From positions 7,648 to 71,647 of the forward strand of contig JAZQFQ010000092.1 of assembly GCA_045539595.1 (NCBI GenBank): DNA of 64,000 bases. The letters are read 5' to 3'. Under the pieces are notes generated by a model that saw only the letters and a program-made list of their open reading frames with translations, was not told where the DNA came from and made no database searches. This DNA is from SIG701 sp045539595 (lineage in GTDB: Bacteria > Bacillota > Clostridia > Oscillospirales > CAG-272). The translations under genes were made by a program, and so were the position numbers. Below, piece by piece: positions 29,656-37,597 of this stretch (positions are counted from its first letter, which is position 1; every line of letters starts with the position of its first letter).

Positions 29656-31439
29656 ACCGCCCACACCTCCTCCAATTCCTTCATGGTCTCAAACCGCTGC
29701 TCGCACCACTCGGGGGCATTGGCCCTTACCAGCGCGATGGCGAAGGGCGGCGGGACGGCGTTGCCGCACCGGGCGACCTGCTCCTTCTTGGGATAGGCGT
29801 TGCCATAGCAGTCGGTTTCGATCTCATAATCCTCCGGGAAGCCCTGGGCGCTGTAGAGCTCCCGGGGCGTCAGCATCCGCAGTCCGATGTCTACGATCTG
29901 ATAGTCTACACCCTGAACCGTCACAAGGCCGAAGCGGTCCCGGGTGGTGATGGTGTCGAGGGGCTTGTCTACCGGCTGGCATCCTTCCCCACTGTAATAC
30001 TTGATGAGCATCGCCCGGACCTCTGCAAAGTGGTTGCTCTGGGCGGTGATGGTGGGCATCGGCTCCCGGAGATCCCGGCAGTCGCAATGGTTGTTGAACT
30101 GTAAAAGGGTTGCCGCGGCGAGGGCGTGTTTTCCGCTGCCGACCACCGTCCCCGGCGGCTTTTGCGGGTCAAGCGCCCGTGGCTGCTGCCCGGACCGCTC
30201 TCCGTAGCCCGTTTGCACCAGGGTGGCCCCGACCAGCCCGTAACGGTTGGCGGCATCCACTGTCTGGAGGGGCGCTTCCAAGGCCTGCCCCCGGTGCTCA
30301 CGCGGGGACTGCTCTGTGTGATACTGAATCATCGTCGGCGCCACAACTCCAAAGCGTGTCGCGCCAGGCATCACGGTATCAAGCGGTTCTTCAGGAGATT
30401 GCCCAACACTGTTCTGCTGGAACTTCGTCACAATAGGCGTCACCACGCCAAAGCCGTGTTTAGCCGTCACCGTAGGCATAGGCTCGTTCAACGGTTGTCC
30501 CCGGAAAGCTTCGCCGCTGTGATTGATCTGGACGATAAAGGGCTCCGGGTTGTCGATGACGAACTTCTGCAGGCCCTTGGCGATTCGCTTCAGGGTGTTC
30601 TCCGCCAGGGGCTTCTTGCGCTCGAAGATGGAGGGGCAGGGCAGCGACCAGTCAATGACCTCCGCCGCCGTGCGCCAGGGCAGGCGCTTGCCTGTCTGCA
30701 CCGGCAGGCTCTTGGGGTCGCCATGGGTGGGCTCCGGCCACACAATGGGCTTGCTGTCCCTTCTGGCCAGCAGGAAGAACCTGCGGCGGCTGGTGGGAGC
30801 GCCGAAATCGCTGGCGATCAGCTCGTTCCACTCCACTTTGTACCCCAGAGCTTCCAGGTGGCCCACAAACTGCTGGAAGGTCTTGCCCTTGCGCCTTGGG
30901 TCCGGGGTGAGGGCGCGCAGATGTTTGGGCACGTTCTCACCTTTCTCCGCTTCCACCAGCTTCACGGTCTCCTTGCCGCGCTCGTCAACCACGGTGACCT
31001 GCTTCATTACCCGCCCGTGAGGACCCCGCAGGGCAATGCAGGGTCCCCAGGTGAGAAACTCGGGGACGTTCTCCATGCTGATGATGCGGGGTTTTACTTT
31101 TGCTGCCCATTGGACCACCACCCAAGCAAGGGAGCGGATCTGTTTATTGACCGGCTTTGCGCCCTTGGCCCGGGAGAAGTGCTTGCAGTCCGGGGAGAAG
31201 TGGGCCCAGCCCACCCTCCGTCCGGCACAGGCTTCCACCGGGTCTACTTCGAAGATGTTGGTCTGATAATGGCGGGTGAAGGGATGGTTTTTCTTATGTA
31301 GGGCGATGGCCGCCGCGTCGTGGTTGATGCCCACATCCACCGGACGACCTGTGGCCAGCTCAATGCCCGTGGACCACCCGCCGCCTCCGCAGAAGCCGTC
31401 CACAATGATCTCCTGCAGGAGGTTTACCTGTTGGGTCAT
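29652..31439 (-). CDS. DNA cytosine-5 methyltransferase, Dcm-like (phage B)
   Basis: This 595-aa C5 methyltransferase has motif I in VDGFCGGGGWSTGIELATG, a motif IV-like HFSPDCKHFSRA (Cys nucleophile in PDC; the usual PPC is replaced), motif VI in ISMENVPEF, and motif IX/X in ELYSAQGFPEDY and ARCGNAVPPPFAIAL. Between about residues 300 and 530 it holds at least four related segments of the form RFGVV-x-P then EPL-x-T(I/V), an expanded region in the place of the target-recognition domain. It would modify phage DNA against restriction. The start MTQQVNLL (31,439) overlaps the upstream gene by 4 nt. Confidence 0.85.
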   Translation of the reverse strand: MTQQVNLLQEIIVDGFCGGGGWSTGIELATGRPVDVGINHDAAAIALHKKNHPFTRHYQTNIFEVDPVEACAGRRVGWAHFSPDCKHFSRAKGAKPVNKQIRSLAWVVVQWAAKVKPRIISMENVPEFLTWGPCIALRGPHGRVMKQVTVVDERGKETVKLVEAEKGENVPKHLRALTPDPRRKGKTFQQFVGHLEALGYKVEWNELIASDFGAPTSRRRFFLLARRDSKPIVWPEPTHGDPKSLPVQTGKRLPWRTAAEVIDWSLPCPSIFERKKPLAENTLKRIAKGLQKFVIDNPEPFIVQINHSGEAFRGQPLNEPMPTVTAKHGFGVVTPIVTKFQQNSVGQSPEEPLDTVMPGATRFGVVAPTMIQYHTEQSPREHRGQALEAPLQTVDAANRYGLVGATLVQTGYGERSGQQPRALDPQKPPGTVVGSGKHALAAATLLQFNNHCDCRDLREPMPTITAQSNHFAEVRAMLIKYYSGEGCQPVDKPLDTITTRDRFGLVTVQGVDYQIVDIGLRMLTPRELYSAQGFPEDYEIETDCYGNAYPKKEQVARCGNAVPPPFAIALVRANAPEWCEQRFETMKELEEVWAV

Positions 31440-31651
31440 TCCTTTTTCCTCTTTGCCAGCATATTTCCGTACAATCCGCATTCCTCCAGCGGCACTTCAC
31501 GTAGCACCTTGACCTTCGGGGCGCGGACTTTGCCGTCACTATGAGTCGGGAGTACGATAGAATCGATCTCTGCTTCAACCTCCAGAATGGCAAGGTCCTT
31601 CCAGTTTCGCCCCCAATCAAGGCACCAATAGTGAACGATAATTTCATCCAT
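31436..31651 (-). CDS. Hypothetical protein, 71 aa
   Basis: MDEIIVHYWCLDWGRNWKDLAILEVEAEIDSIVLP, ending with a basic tail (ECGLYGNMLAKRKKE). A small alpha/beta protein between an ASCH-like gene and Dcm. GGAGGTG precedes the ATG. No family recognised. Confidence 0.55.
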   Translation of the reverse strand: MDEIIVHYWCLDWGRNWKDLAILEVEAEIDSIVLPTHSDGKVRAPKVKVLREVPLEECGLYGNMLAKRKKE

Positions 31652-31958
31652 TGTTGTCACCTCCGTATGTAGGCGCTTTGTAAACGCTGTGATCCCTATG
31701 GATTCTATCGTCGCAAGGTGCGATAGCGCAGGGCTTGATGGACAAGATTCTGTCATTGGGGTAATCTCCAACATGGCTGATAATGACCATGCAGCAGCGC
31801 CCTGTACCGAACCTCTCATCCTCTTTGTACGTATATTCGTTGAGGCCGATGTAGTCTCCGGCCGTATAGTTAGGGCCGTAATTTCCACGGATGAAGAGCT
31901 GCTTGCCCGCAGCGATGTTCTCAAACTCTTGGTTGCTGATTTCGATGGTGTAAATCAT
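31644..31958 (-). CDS. ASCH/DUF3850-like protein
   Basis: The 104-aa protein MIYTIEISNQEFENIAAGKQLFIRGNYGPNYTAGDYIGLNEYTY has the pattern of DUF3850/ASCH domains: F..I..G.K..., then the GD.I.L.E strand. These small RNA- or nucleic-acid-binding folds are common in Bacillota phages. It overlaps RusA by 4 nt. Confidence 0.6.
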   Translation of the reverse strand: MIYTIEISNQEFENIAAGKQLFIRGNYGPNYTAGDYIGLNEYTYKEDERFGTGRCCMVIISHVGDYPNDRILSIKPCAIAPCDDRIHRDHSVYKAPTYGGDNNG

Positions 31959-32419
31959 GTTTCTCCCTCCTTGATCGCCCGGATACAGACCTCCACCCGG
32001 GGCGCTTCGTCGTATAGTTTGATCACCCGGCCATCCACCACCTGGGCGTCATCCAACCAAGCAAGGCCGTTTAGTGCGTCGCAAACGATCTTACCGATGT
32101 TGTCAAAGTCCGGCTTCTTGGTGGGCCTTGTTTTGTTGGCCAGCATTTGGGCCGCCACCTTCTTTGTGACCGATCTCGGCACAGGATAATAAGCGAATAT
32201 GATGACGCACACTGGAACCCCTTTCCCATACGGCGCAACGAAGCACTGGCTGGCAAAAGCGTGTTTAACAAGGCCCTCATAGTCTCTTGTCTTTTGGGGC
32301 GTGTAGGCCCGTCTATTGCCTAATTTCGGCCGCCCTTTTCCTACCGGGGGGCCGGGAATAACAAACCTCAGCCCGTCTTTTTCCTCCAGTTGGATACAAG
32401 CCCCTTCCTTTTGCGCCAT
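31955..32419 (-). CDS. rusA: RusA-family Holliday junction resolvase
   Basis: This 154-aa endonuclease cleaves four-way junctions. Family motifs are IPGPPVGKGRPK near the N-terminus, KKPDFDNIGKIVCDALNG with the catalytic Asp residues, and WLDDAQVVDGRVIKLY. It sits in the replication/recombination operon with DUF1071 and SSB. It overlaps the preceding gene by 52 nt. Confidence 0.9.
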   Translation of the reverse strand: MAQKEGACIQLEEKDGLRFVIPGPPVGKGRPKLGNRRAYTPQKTRDYEGLVKHAFASQCFVAPYGKGVPVCVIIFAYYPVPRSVTKKVAAQMLANKTRPTKKPDFDNIGKIVCDALNGLAWLDDAQVVDGRVIKLYDEAPRVEVCIRAIKEGET

Positions 32420-32847
32420 TTGTAGATCATCTCCTTGCTGCAGCCGACCAGCTTTGCGATCTCCGGGTCATACATCCCCTGACCGTACAATTCCGCAACC
32501 TTGTTGTAGTCAATTGTCGTTTCCGTTCCAGTGCAGTGATTGGGTGGAAGCCCCCGGCGCTTTCTCCAGTTAGCAACGGAGCTGGATGCTACCCCCATTG
32601 CCCGGCCCATCTCCGCATCGTTCAGGTGCTGCTTGTAAAGCCGCAGGGCCATTGCCTCGTCGATCTTCTTCCTGGAAGATGCGATCTCGATACCCTTCTT
32701 CGGCTTTCCGTCCCGACCAGAAACAAACTTGGTACACTTATCTCCACCGTCACAGCCTCTCATATGTCCGGTGTAGCCGATGTAATCGCATGCCCAGCCA
32801 CAGGACACGGGGAATCCATAGGCACAATACTTGCAGCGGTCACTCAT
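32368..32847 (-). CDS. Zinc-ribbon/helix-turn-helix protein
   Basis: The 159-aa protein has an N-terminal Cys cluster (CKYCAYGFPVSCGWACDYIGYTGHMRGCDGGDKC) and two resolvase-like helix-turn-helix units: DAEMGRAMGVASSSVANWRKRRGL and DPEIAKLVGCSKEMIYKWRKRKGL. This duplicated layout suggests a DNA-binding regulator of the early or late switch. The start at 32,845-32,847 (MSDRCKYC) fits the 8-nt overlap with the upstream gene. Confidence 0.65.
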   Translation of the reverse strand: MSDRCKYCAYGFPVSCGWACDYIGYTGHMRGCDGGDKCTKFVSGRDGKPKKGIEIASSRKKIDEAMALRLYKQHLNDAEMGRAMGVASSSVANWRKRRGLPPNHCTGTETTIDYNKVAELYGQGMYDPEIAKLVGCSKEMIYKWRKRKGLVSNWRKKTG

Positions 32848-33619
32848 CCTTTTCTTCCTCCAGCATCCGGCGCATCCATTCCGCGTTCTTTCGGGCATTG
32901 GGTGGAACGGCAACTGCATCCCGTTTGTGATCGGCGGCGGGAGCTGGTTTCACCTCGTCCAGCCAGCCCTTGGCATTAAGCCAGGTAGCAGGGTACGGGA
33001 TAAATTGGCCGTTATTCTTTTTCCAGTCTTCCGAGGCAATGAGCAAAGGCAGCTTCGCCATTATGGCACTTACGATATCGTCGCTAGGCTTCAGCTTGTC
33101 CCACGCAGTCTTGGCCTGGCCCATGGAACGTTTCTTGGGATACAAAGCCCAAAACGCCTCAAAAGCCTGCTCGTGCTTGCTCTTCCCCCGGGGGGGAGTA
33201 AGGGGGGGAGAAATATATTCCTTACTTTCTTCTTCTTCTTCCTTCTTCCTACTTCCTTCTTCGCTAGCACCTTTTTGGGTTTTGCTATCGTTTGCTAACG
33301 GCTTGCTAGCGGGTTGCTTACGCTCTGCTACAGGTTTGCTAGCGGTTTGCTTGCATTCTGCTACAGGCATTCCGGTCGACTGCTCCGATTTGCTATAGCC
33401 GCCCTTGCTTCCCGCTTCCGCTTTTTTCTTGGATGCGTCCAGGTTAGGCTTGGTCAGGGCCAACATGGCAGCAGGCGCTCCAGTCAGGGCTGTCTCGGTT
33501 CCGTTCAGAGCGTATTCACAGATTGCCATGAGATAGCCAGCCTGTTCCTCTGGGGTATTCAGCAAGCATGCCGCTTCATAGAAGGAGCGGAAGAACTTAA
33601 ATGTTTGCCGCTGCTCCAT
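32840..33619 (-). CDS. Phage replication initiation-like protein (DUF6291-like)
   Basis: The 259-aa protein starts MEQRQTFKFFRSFYEAACLLNTPEEQAGYLMAICEYALNG, like DUF6291 N-terminal domains. A Lys/Ser/Ala-rich linker with degenerate repeats (SKPVAERKQPASKPLA) follows. The C-terminal part (EQAFEAFWALYPKKRSMGQAKTAWDKL...FIPYPATWLNAKGWLDE) is typical of phage replisome organisers that load helicase. It precedes SSB in the operon order. Confidence 0.7.
   Translation of the reverse strand: MEQRQTFKFFRSFYEAACLLNTPEEQAGYLMAICEYALNGTETALTGAPAAMLALTKPNLDASKKKAEAGSKGGYSKSEQSTGMPVAECKQTASKPVAERKQPASKPLANDSKTQKGASEEGSRKKEEEEESKEYISPPLTPPRGKSKHEQAFEAFWALYPKKRSMGQAKTAWDKLKPSDDIVSAIMAKLPLLIASEDWKKNNGQFIPYPATWLNAKGWLDEVKPAPAADHKRDAVAVPPNARKNAEWMRRMLEEEKDE
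33300..33368. repeat. Degenerate tandem repeat in the replication gene linker
   Basis: Two imperfect copies of about 33-36 nt (TTGCTAGCGG, then TTGCTTGC or TTGCTTAC, then TCTGCTACAGG) encode the SKPVAERKQ-type linker. It is an in-frame length-variable spacer. Confidence 0.5.
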
Positions 33620-33622
33620 AGC

Positions 33623-34012
33623 TTAAAAGGGCAGCTCGACATCGTCGTCGCTGAGCTCTTCGTAGTCTGGCTCTCCGCAAACTGCCTCTTCCCGCTTGGA
33701 GTCGGCGAAATAGATGTTATCAGCCAGAACCTCAGCGTTGCGGCGTTTGTTACCGTTCTTGTCCTCCCAGTCTCGGAACTGCAGGCGACCCTCCACCACG
33801 GCCATACGGCCCTTGGAGAAGTATTTTTCGGCAAATTCAGCAGCGGAACGCCAGGCGACGATATCGACGAAATCCGTCACCCTCTGTCCGTTCTTGTCCT
33901 TGAAATCCCGATCACAGGCGACGGTAAAGGAGGCGAACGGAATTCCGGAGCCGGTATGCCTGAGTTCCGGGTCTTTAGTCAGGCGACCCATGATGACAAT
34001 ATGGTTGAGCAT
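33623..34012 (-). CDS. ssb: Single-stranded DNA-binding protein (phage B)
   Basis: This 129-aa SSB has a clear OB fold: MLNHIVIMGRLTKDPELRHTGSGIPFASFTVACDRD, VDIVAWRSAAEFAEKYFSKG and VVEGRLQFRDWEDKNGNKR. The acidic C-terminal tip SDDDVELPF is intact, unlike the SSB of phage A, so it can recruit host partners. AAAGGAAATG-type spacing precedes the start. Confidence 0.95.
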   Translation of the reverse strand: MLNHIVIMGRLTKDPELRHTGSGIPFASFTVACDRDFKDKNGQRVTDFVDIVAWRSAAEFAEKYFSKGRMAVVEGRLQFRDWEDKNGNKRRNAEVLADNIYFADSKREEAVCGEPDYEELSDDDVELPF

Positions 34013-34014
34013 AG

Positions 34015-34317
34015 TTACATTTCCTTTCTATAGATAAGGTTTTCTTCCCTCCAGTTCGGGTAACAGGTCTGGAGGTAATTGGAGATCACCCGGCGAAGGG
34101 GAACGCGCATGGATGTCTGGTCATATCTTCTGTGGCAGTTGGCGCACAGGGTGACGATATTCTCCTCGACGCCCAGCCCACCATGTGCCCGGGAGATATA
34201 GTGGGCGTTGGGTTCGGCCTTGTGGGAACCGCAGATGATACACTGCTGACCATCCCGTGCCCATACTGTGTCCTTGACCGCTTTGGAGATCGCCAATGCT
34301 TTGGTGCGTTTATGCAT
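34015..34317 (-). CDS. HNH endonuclease
   Basis: The 100-aa protein has the zinc-bound HNH core: CIICGSHKAEPNAHYISRAHGGLGVEENIVTLCANCHRRYDQ. Two Cys pairs (CIIC, CANC) hold zinc, and the His/Asn residues form the active site. It could assist terminase, recombination or act as a free-standing nuclease. It lies in the recombination operon. Confidence 0.85.
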   Translation of the reverse strand: MHKRTKALAISKAVKDTVWARDGQQCIICGSHKAEPNAHYISRAHGGLGVEENIVTLCANCHRRYDQTSMRVPLRRVISNYLQTCYPNWREENLIYRKEM

Positions 34318-34837
34318 CCCATTGAGCCAAAAGGCTCTCCACCTCCTCTTTGGGGCGGGTCTCGATGCCGCATGCCTTGCAGTCCTGGATTAGATTGTCA
34401 AGCAGGTGGGACATTTGCGTGCGGTCGAAGTCGGACGAGCCGTAATAAGCCATGACAGTGGTGCAGCCGGGCAGCTTGGAGCCTCTTGTGCTGATCTGGC
34501 GGCCATAGTGGTTGGAGCACCAGCGCTCGGCAAAGGCTTTGACTGCCTCCGTCTTAATGCAAAGGGTCTCATAGTTGCCTAAATCCCGAATGTGGGTGCG
34601 GTACAGTTCCTCCGGGGTGACGTTCAATGTCCGGGCCAGTCTGCCGCACAGCTCCCAGTAAAACGCATTTGCGTCCAGACTACGCTTTCTCTTCTTCTCC
34701 TTCAGGTCGGCGATATAGGTCTTTCCCTCCTGCATGGTTCGGAGGAAATTCTGAGCCCCCTCATAGGACACCCGGAGCATGAGATAAGTGCCTCCTGCGG
34801 ACGGTGCCAAAATGGCGTCGGTAAATTCAAGCTCCAT
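34310..34837 (-). CDS. Phage recombination-associated protein (NinB-like)
   Basis: The 175-aa protein contains KKRKRSLDANAFYWELCGRLARTLN, followed by YGSSDFDRTQMSHLLDNLIQDCKACGIET. The RSLDANAYxW motif recalls NinB-type recombination mediators. The gene lies between the DUF1071 annealing protein and the HNH gene. The assignment is moderate, from motif and context. Confidence 0.55.
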   Translation of the reverse strand: MELEFTDAILAPSAGGTYLMLRVSYEGAQNFLRTMQEGKTYIADLKEKKRKRSLDANAFYWELCGRLARTLNVTPEELYRTHIRDLGNYETLCIKTEAVKAFAERWCSNHYGRQISTRGSKLPGCTTVMAYYGSSDFDRTQMSHLLDNLIQDCKACGIETRPKEEVESLLAQWDA

Positions 34838-35405
34838 TCATGGTCTCCTGATGCTTCACCTTCTTTTGCTGGAACTTCATGCAGTCGCCGCACATGATGT
34901 TGCCGTAACGGCCTGCGGAGTATTCCGCCATATCCCGCACACTCCACATGGATCCATCCCGTTTCCTCACGCTGACGATGGGCTTGCCGCAAACTTGGCA
35001 AGGTATTTCTGGTTCGTCCTCACTCTCGGGAAGGTCTTCTCCGGCATAGATGTACAGGCCCAGTCCGTGACGGGCCACCGCCTTGGTGAGGGAGCGCTGC
35101 ACCGCCTTGTTCACATCGAAACTGGTGATCTGTTCCAGAGGTATGGATTTGTTGCGGTGATCCATCACGGGCAGGAATTCGATGTACTCGATCCCCTCCA
35201 CGGTTACGCCGGTCTTGACCCATGCGGTTTTGCCGTCGGTGTGGTAAAACAGGCCGTCGGCATTCTCGTAAATCGTATACACCGCTTCTGGGTAGTGCTC
35301 TTTTAATTTGGCCCACGCCCACGCCCAGGAGAGATAAGTCAATCCGCTCTTCTTCTCGGTGTGGTCGTTGACATTGATTTTACTCAGGGTCTGAAATACG
35401 CTCAT
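34827..35405 (-). CDS. DUF1071 single-strand annealing protein (Sak-like)
   Basis: The 192-aa protein MSVFQTLSKINVNDHTEKKSGLTYLSWAWAWAKLKEHYPEA matches DUF1071, a group of single-strand annealing recombinases. Further family features are FDVNKAVQRSLTKAVARHGLGLYIYAGEDLP. A zinc-binding tail (IPCQVCGKPIV...IMCGDCMKF) is appended. It would promote annealing during replication or recombination together with SSB and RusA. The start at 35,403-35,405 has AAGGAG upstream. Confidence 0.8.
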   Translation of the reverse strand: MSVFQTLSKINVNDHTEKKSGLTYLSWAWAWAKLKEHYPEAVYTIYENADGLFYHTDGKTAWVKTGVTVEGIEYIEFLPVMDHRNKSIPLEQITSFDVNKAVQRSLTKAVARHGLGLYIYAGEDLPESEDEPEIPCQVCGKPIVSVRKRDGSMWSVRDMAEYSAGRYGNIMCGDCMKFQQKKVKHQETMNGA

Positions 35406-35713
35406 GGTTTGCTCCTTCTCCTTTCGAATTCGATGCCCTCCCATTTCCAGTTCAGAAAGGCAAGCTGCTCGTCGGTAAATGAGTTCAGATATTTCTGAAA
35501 AATGTCGGCAGTCTTTTCCTCACACGCCTTGCACAGGTGGAACGCGTCCTGACTTTCCGGGATAATGGAAGCACACAGATAGCAGGCAAACGCCCGCTCA
35601 TAGAAAAAGCTGCCGCAGTCAGGGCAGACGGAGGATTCCCAGTGGGCCCCCGGTTCCAGCACCTTATCCGGCTCAGCAAAGACTGTGCCGCAGTCAGCAC
35701 ATATGTAACTCAT
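35402..35713 (-). CDS. Zinc-finger hypothetical protein, 103 aa
   Basis: MSYICADCGTVFAEPDKVLEPGAHWESSVCPDCGSFF shows CxxC...CxxC and a second set (CYLC, CKAC). A helical C-terminus (IFQKYLNSFTDEQLAFLNWKWEGIEF) follows. Probably nucleic-acid binding; it overlaps the DUF1071 start by 4 nt. Confidence 0.6.
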   Translation of the reverse strand: MSYICADCGTVFAEPDKVLEPGAHWESSVCPDCGSFFYERAFACYLCASIIPESQDAFHLCKACEEKTADIFQKYLNSFTDEQLAFLNWKWEGIEFERRRSKP

Positions 35714-35907
35714 GCCCACACCACCTTGTAGAACATCCGGTTCATTTCCGCCAGGCTCTTATCGGCATAGAGCAGTCTTCCGGTCTGAGCAAGGCGCAGC
35801 TTAAAAACGCCATCCTCCTTGTGGAGCAAGTAGTGCCGACCCTTGTAAAAGAACTCTACGCTGTCTTCGCCCGCAATTCGTTCCCGGGCTTGCGTCCAGT
35901 TCACCAT
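35710..35907 (-). CDS. Hypothetical protein, 65 aa
   Basis: MVNWTQARERIAGEDSVEFFYKGRHYLLHKEDGVFKLRL is a small beta-rich protein. It overlaps both neighbours by 1-4 nt and has GGAGGGGGCC just upstream. No family recognised. Confidence 0.55.
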   Translation of the reverse strand: MVNWTQARERIAGEDSVEFFYKGRHYLLHKEDGVFKLRLAQTGRLLYADKSLAEMNRMFYKVVWA

Positions 35908-36332
35908 CAGGCCCCCTCCTTTCTCATGCACTTTTTTCTGGCGGCATACTCACCCAGCAGCTTTTTCAGCGCCGCATAGTGCCATGCCTGCCAGTTGGGA
36001 TAACCGCACACCTCCAGCACGTCATCCGGGATAGAACTGGCAAACAAGGGAGAGACACGGTAACACTTGCGGACACTGGGCTTACGCTTTTCCTGACGCT
36101 TTGTTCCGCCCGCGGACGGTTCTTTTTCGCCCAGCAGGTCCAGGTCATCGTGGTCATAGATTTCCAGCCGGTCCGCCTGAAGGCTGCGCTCCAGCGATTC
36201 CAGCCCTTCCTTGTTTGGCAGACATTCACCCTTGATGATGTCGAGCATCAGCCCAACACCAATACCAACCTTTTCAGCCAGATCAATCAGCAGGATGCCC
36301 CGCTCGGTGCGAAGTTCGTTGATACGATTCAT
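35907..36332 (-). CDS. XRE-like helix-turn-helix regulator, 141 aa
   Basis: The N-terminus MNRINELRTERGILLIDLAEKVGIGVGLMLDIIKGECLPN is a Cro/XRE helix-turn-helix. A linker and a C-terminal helical region (YPNWQAWHYAALKKLLGEYAARKK) follow. It may regulate the early operon. Its ribosome site AAAGGA overlaps the -35 box of a rightward promoter at 36,334. Confidence 0.65.
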   Translation of the reverse strand: MNRINELRTERGILLIDLAEKVGIGVGLMLDIIKGECLPNKEGLESLERSLQADRLEIYDHDDLDLLGEKEPSAGGTKRQEKRKPSVRKCYRVSPLFASSIPDDVLEVCGYPNWQAWHYAALKKLLGEYAARKKCMRKEGA

Positions 36333-36333
36333 C

Positions 36334-36362
36334 TTGACAATCCTTTCTGGCTGAGATATGAT
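36334..36362 (+). promoter_or_regulatory. Sigma-70 promoter antisense to the early operon
   Basis: TTGACA (36,334-36,339), a 17-nt spacer and TATGAT (36,357-36,362) form a near-consensus promoter on the plus strand, opposite to all neighbouring genes. A 7-bp inverted repeat (GGCTGAG/CTCAGCC, 36,349-36,378) overlaps its -10 box. Confidence 0.55.
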
Positions 36363-36368
36363 AAAAAT

Positions 36369-36443
36369 ACACTCAGCCTATTGTTGTGGGATTTGGTTGT
36401 GCTGACGCTTGCGAGTTGCCGCTCGTAAGCGTCTTTCTTTTTT
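36369..36443 (+). ncRNA. Candidate small RNA with its own terminator
   Basis: From the expected start near 36,369 to the T-run at 36,443 the transcript would be about 75 nt and non-coding. It ends with a 12-bp hairpin (GACGCTTGCGAG, 36,404-36,415, with CTCGTAAGCGTC, 36,422-36,433; one G-T pair) followed by TTTCTTTTTT. It lies in the only sizeable gap of the early operon and is antisense to that operon. Confidence 0.45.
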
Positions 36444-36612
36444 ACAGCCATTCCGCGACCTTAACACACAGAGCAGACACTGCGAAGCAAAGGAGCATGG
36501 CAACGACGCAGCCGCTGGCGCCGATATAGTCCATGAGGCTATCCACGCCCAGGAAGAAGATGAGCATCACAGCACAGGCGATGCCGACCAGGATATAACC
36601 GCCCGGTTTCAT
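36442..36612 (-). CDS. Small membrane protein, 56 aa
   Basis: MKPGGYILVGIACAVMLIFFLGVDSLMDYIGASGCVVAMLLCFAVSAL has two transmembrane helices and a short charged end (KVAEWL). AAGGAGACC lies before the ATG at 36,610. Its stop codon falls in the T-run of the opposing small RNA terminator. Role unknown. Confidence 0.6.
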   Translation of the reverse strand: MKPGGYILVGIACAVMLIFFLGVDSLMDYIGASGCVVAMLLCFAVSALCVKVAEWL

Positions 36613-36764
36613 TTCTTGGTCTCCTTTCTGATCTCATAGCCTGCGCAGAAGCGTCGCTTGCCGCACTCCTCGCAGGTATCCTTCGTTGTCCTGCCGTGTA
36701 GCTGCGTTACGGTGAAAGCCACTTTCAGGTTTTCGGAACAAGGCTTGCACAGAATTCGTTTCAT
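36609..36764 (-). CDS. Small zinc-binding protein, 51 aa
   Basis: MKRILCKPCSENLKVAFTVTQLHGRTTKDTCEECGKRRFCAGYEI has CxxC...CxxC...C, a zinc-ribbon pattern, and a basic tail. AAAGGAG precedes the ATG. It overlaps the membrane protein gene by 4 nt. Confidence 0.6.
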   Translation of the reverse strand: MKRILCKPCSENLKVAFTVTQLHGRTTKDTCEECGKRRFCAGYEIRKETKK

Positions 36765-36777
36765 ATGGAACTCCTTT

Positions 36778-37242
36778 CTAAATTGCCCCGGCATCCCGGA
36801 GCTTGTCCCCACCCTGTTTGGCAAGGCGGCGAACGGTATTGTAGTTCTTTCCCAGTTTCTTTGATATGTCCCGGAAGTTGTAGCCCTTGGCGCACAGGCA
36901 TAGCACCTTGCATTCGTCCCCTTGCAGCAGCCGGGATATTGATTCACAGAGCGCCTTTGCGTCCTCAAAGTCATTGCTTGCGGAGTCGGCCCCTTTGTTG
37001 TCCTCCCACGGCATAGCGAGGAATGGGTCGGTATTCTTTAAATATCTGGCATAACACCGAAGGATGCGCCGGTAAGCATAGGCAAAGAAGTTAGTGTGTA
37101 CCTTGTCTGCATCCTGAACAGCCAGCCATAGCTCCAGATTTCCCTCCTGAAGCATATCCTCGTCGTCACACCTGTCCGGAAAGTGCCGGACGAGGACGAG
37201 TAGTGGTAGCTTAGAATATGCTTCGTAGGCAGGCTTTTCCAT
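36778..37242 (-). CDS. Sigma-70-like regulator (phage B)
   Basis: The 154-aa protein carries both parts of a sigma factor: a region 2-like segment (CDDEDMLQEGNLELWLAVQDADKVHTNFFAYAYRRILRCYARYLK) and a region 4 helix-turn-helix (CLCAKGYNFRDISKKLGKNYNTVRRLAKQGGDKLRD). It probably directs expression of phage genes. It sits near the promoter end of the early operon. Confidence 0.65.
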   Translation of the reverse strand: MEKPAYEAYSKLPLLVLVRHFPDRCDDEDMLQEGNLELWLAVQDADKVHTNFFAYAYRRILRCYARYLKNTDPFLAMPWEDNKGADSASNDFEDAKALCESISRLLQGDECKVLCLCAKGYNFRDISKKLGKNYNTVRRLAKQGGDKLRDAGAI

Positions 37243-37251
37243 AGAGCTCCT

Positions 37252-37479
37252 TTACTGATGAATCAGCATCATGGGGTAGTCGCCCCGCTTGTATGCCTTC
37301 AGGCGTTCCCCGTCTATGCGGTAGACCATGCGGTTGCCGGTTCCCTTGAAGGCAAAGCCAAAGGGGCAGATACCTTCTCGGATGAAATACCGCAGGTCAT
37401 GGGCGGTATACATTTTCAGATAGCGGGATGCGATCTCCGGCGTGATGCGGGGGTAAGCATCGAGTTCCTGGTCGGTCAT
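37252..37479 (-). CDS. Excisionase-like DNA-binding protein, 75 aa
   Basis: MTDQELDAYPRITPEIASRYLKMYTAHDLRYFIREGICPFGFAFKGTGNRMVYRIDGERL resembles excisionase/MerR-type winged helices (recognition helix, then GNRMVYRIDGERL). It is the first gene of the leftward early operon. An early regulator or excisionase is plausible. Confidence 0.5.
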   Translation of the reverse strand: MTDQELDAYPRITPEIASRYLKMYTAHDLRYFIREGICPFGFAFKGTGNRMVYRIDGERLKAYKRGDYPMMLIHQ

Positions 37480-37597
37480 GTGGTAGCACTCCTTTCTGTA
37501 TGTGGTCTTGCGCGGTTGTGGGGGGATGTGGTAGAATGTAGGAAAATGAGGCGGAAAAATGTGGCATGCGGATTCCGATAATGGGCGTGGTGGTAGT

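Noticed and set aside
30126..31301. A 391-aa plus-strand frame
   Set aside because: Antisense to the Dcm-like gene, whose motifs are unambiguous.
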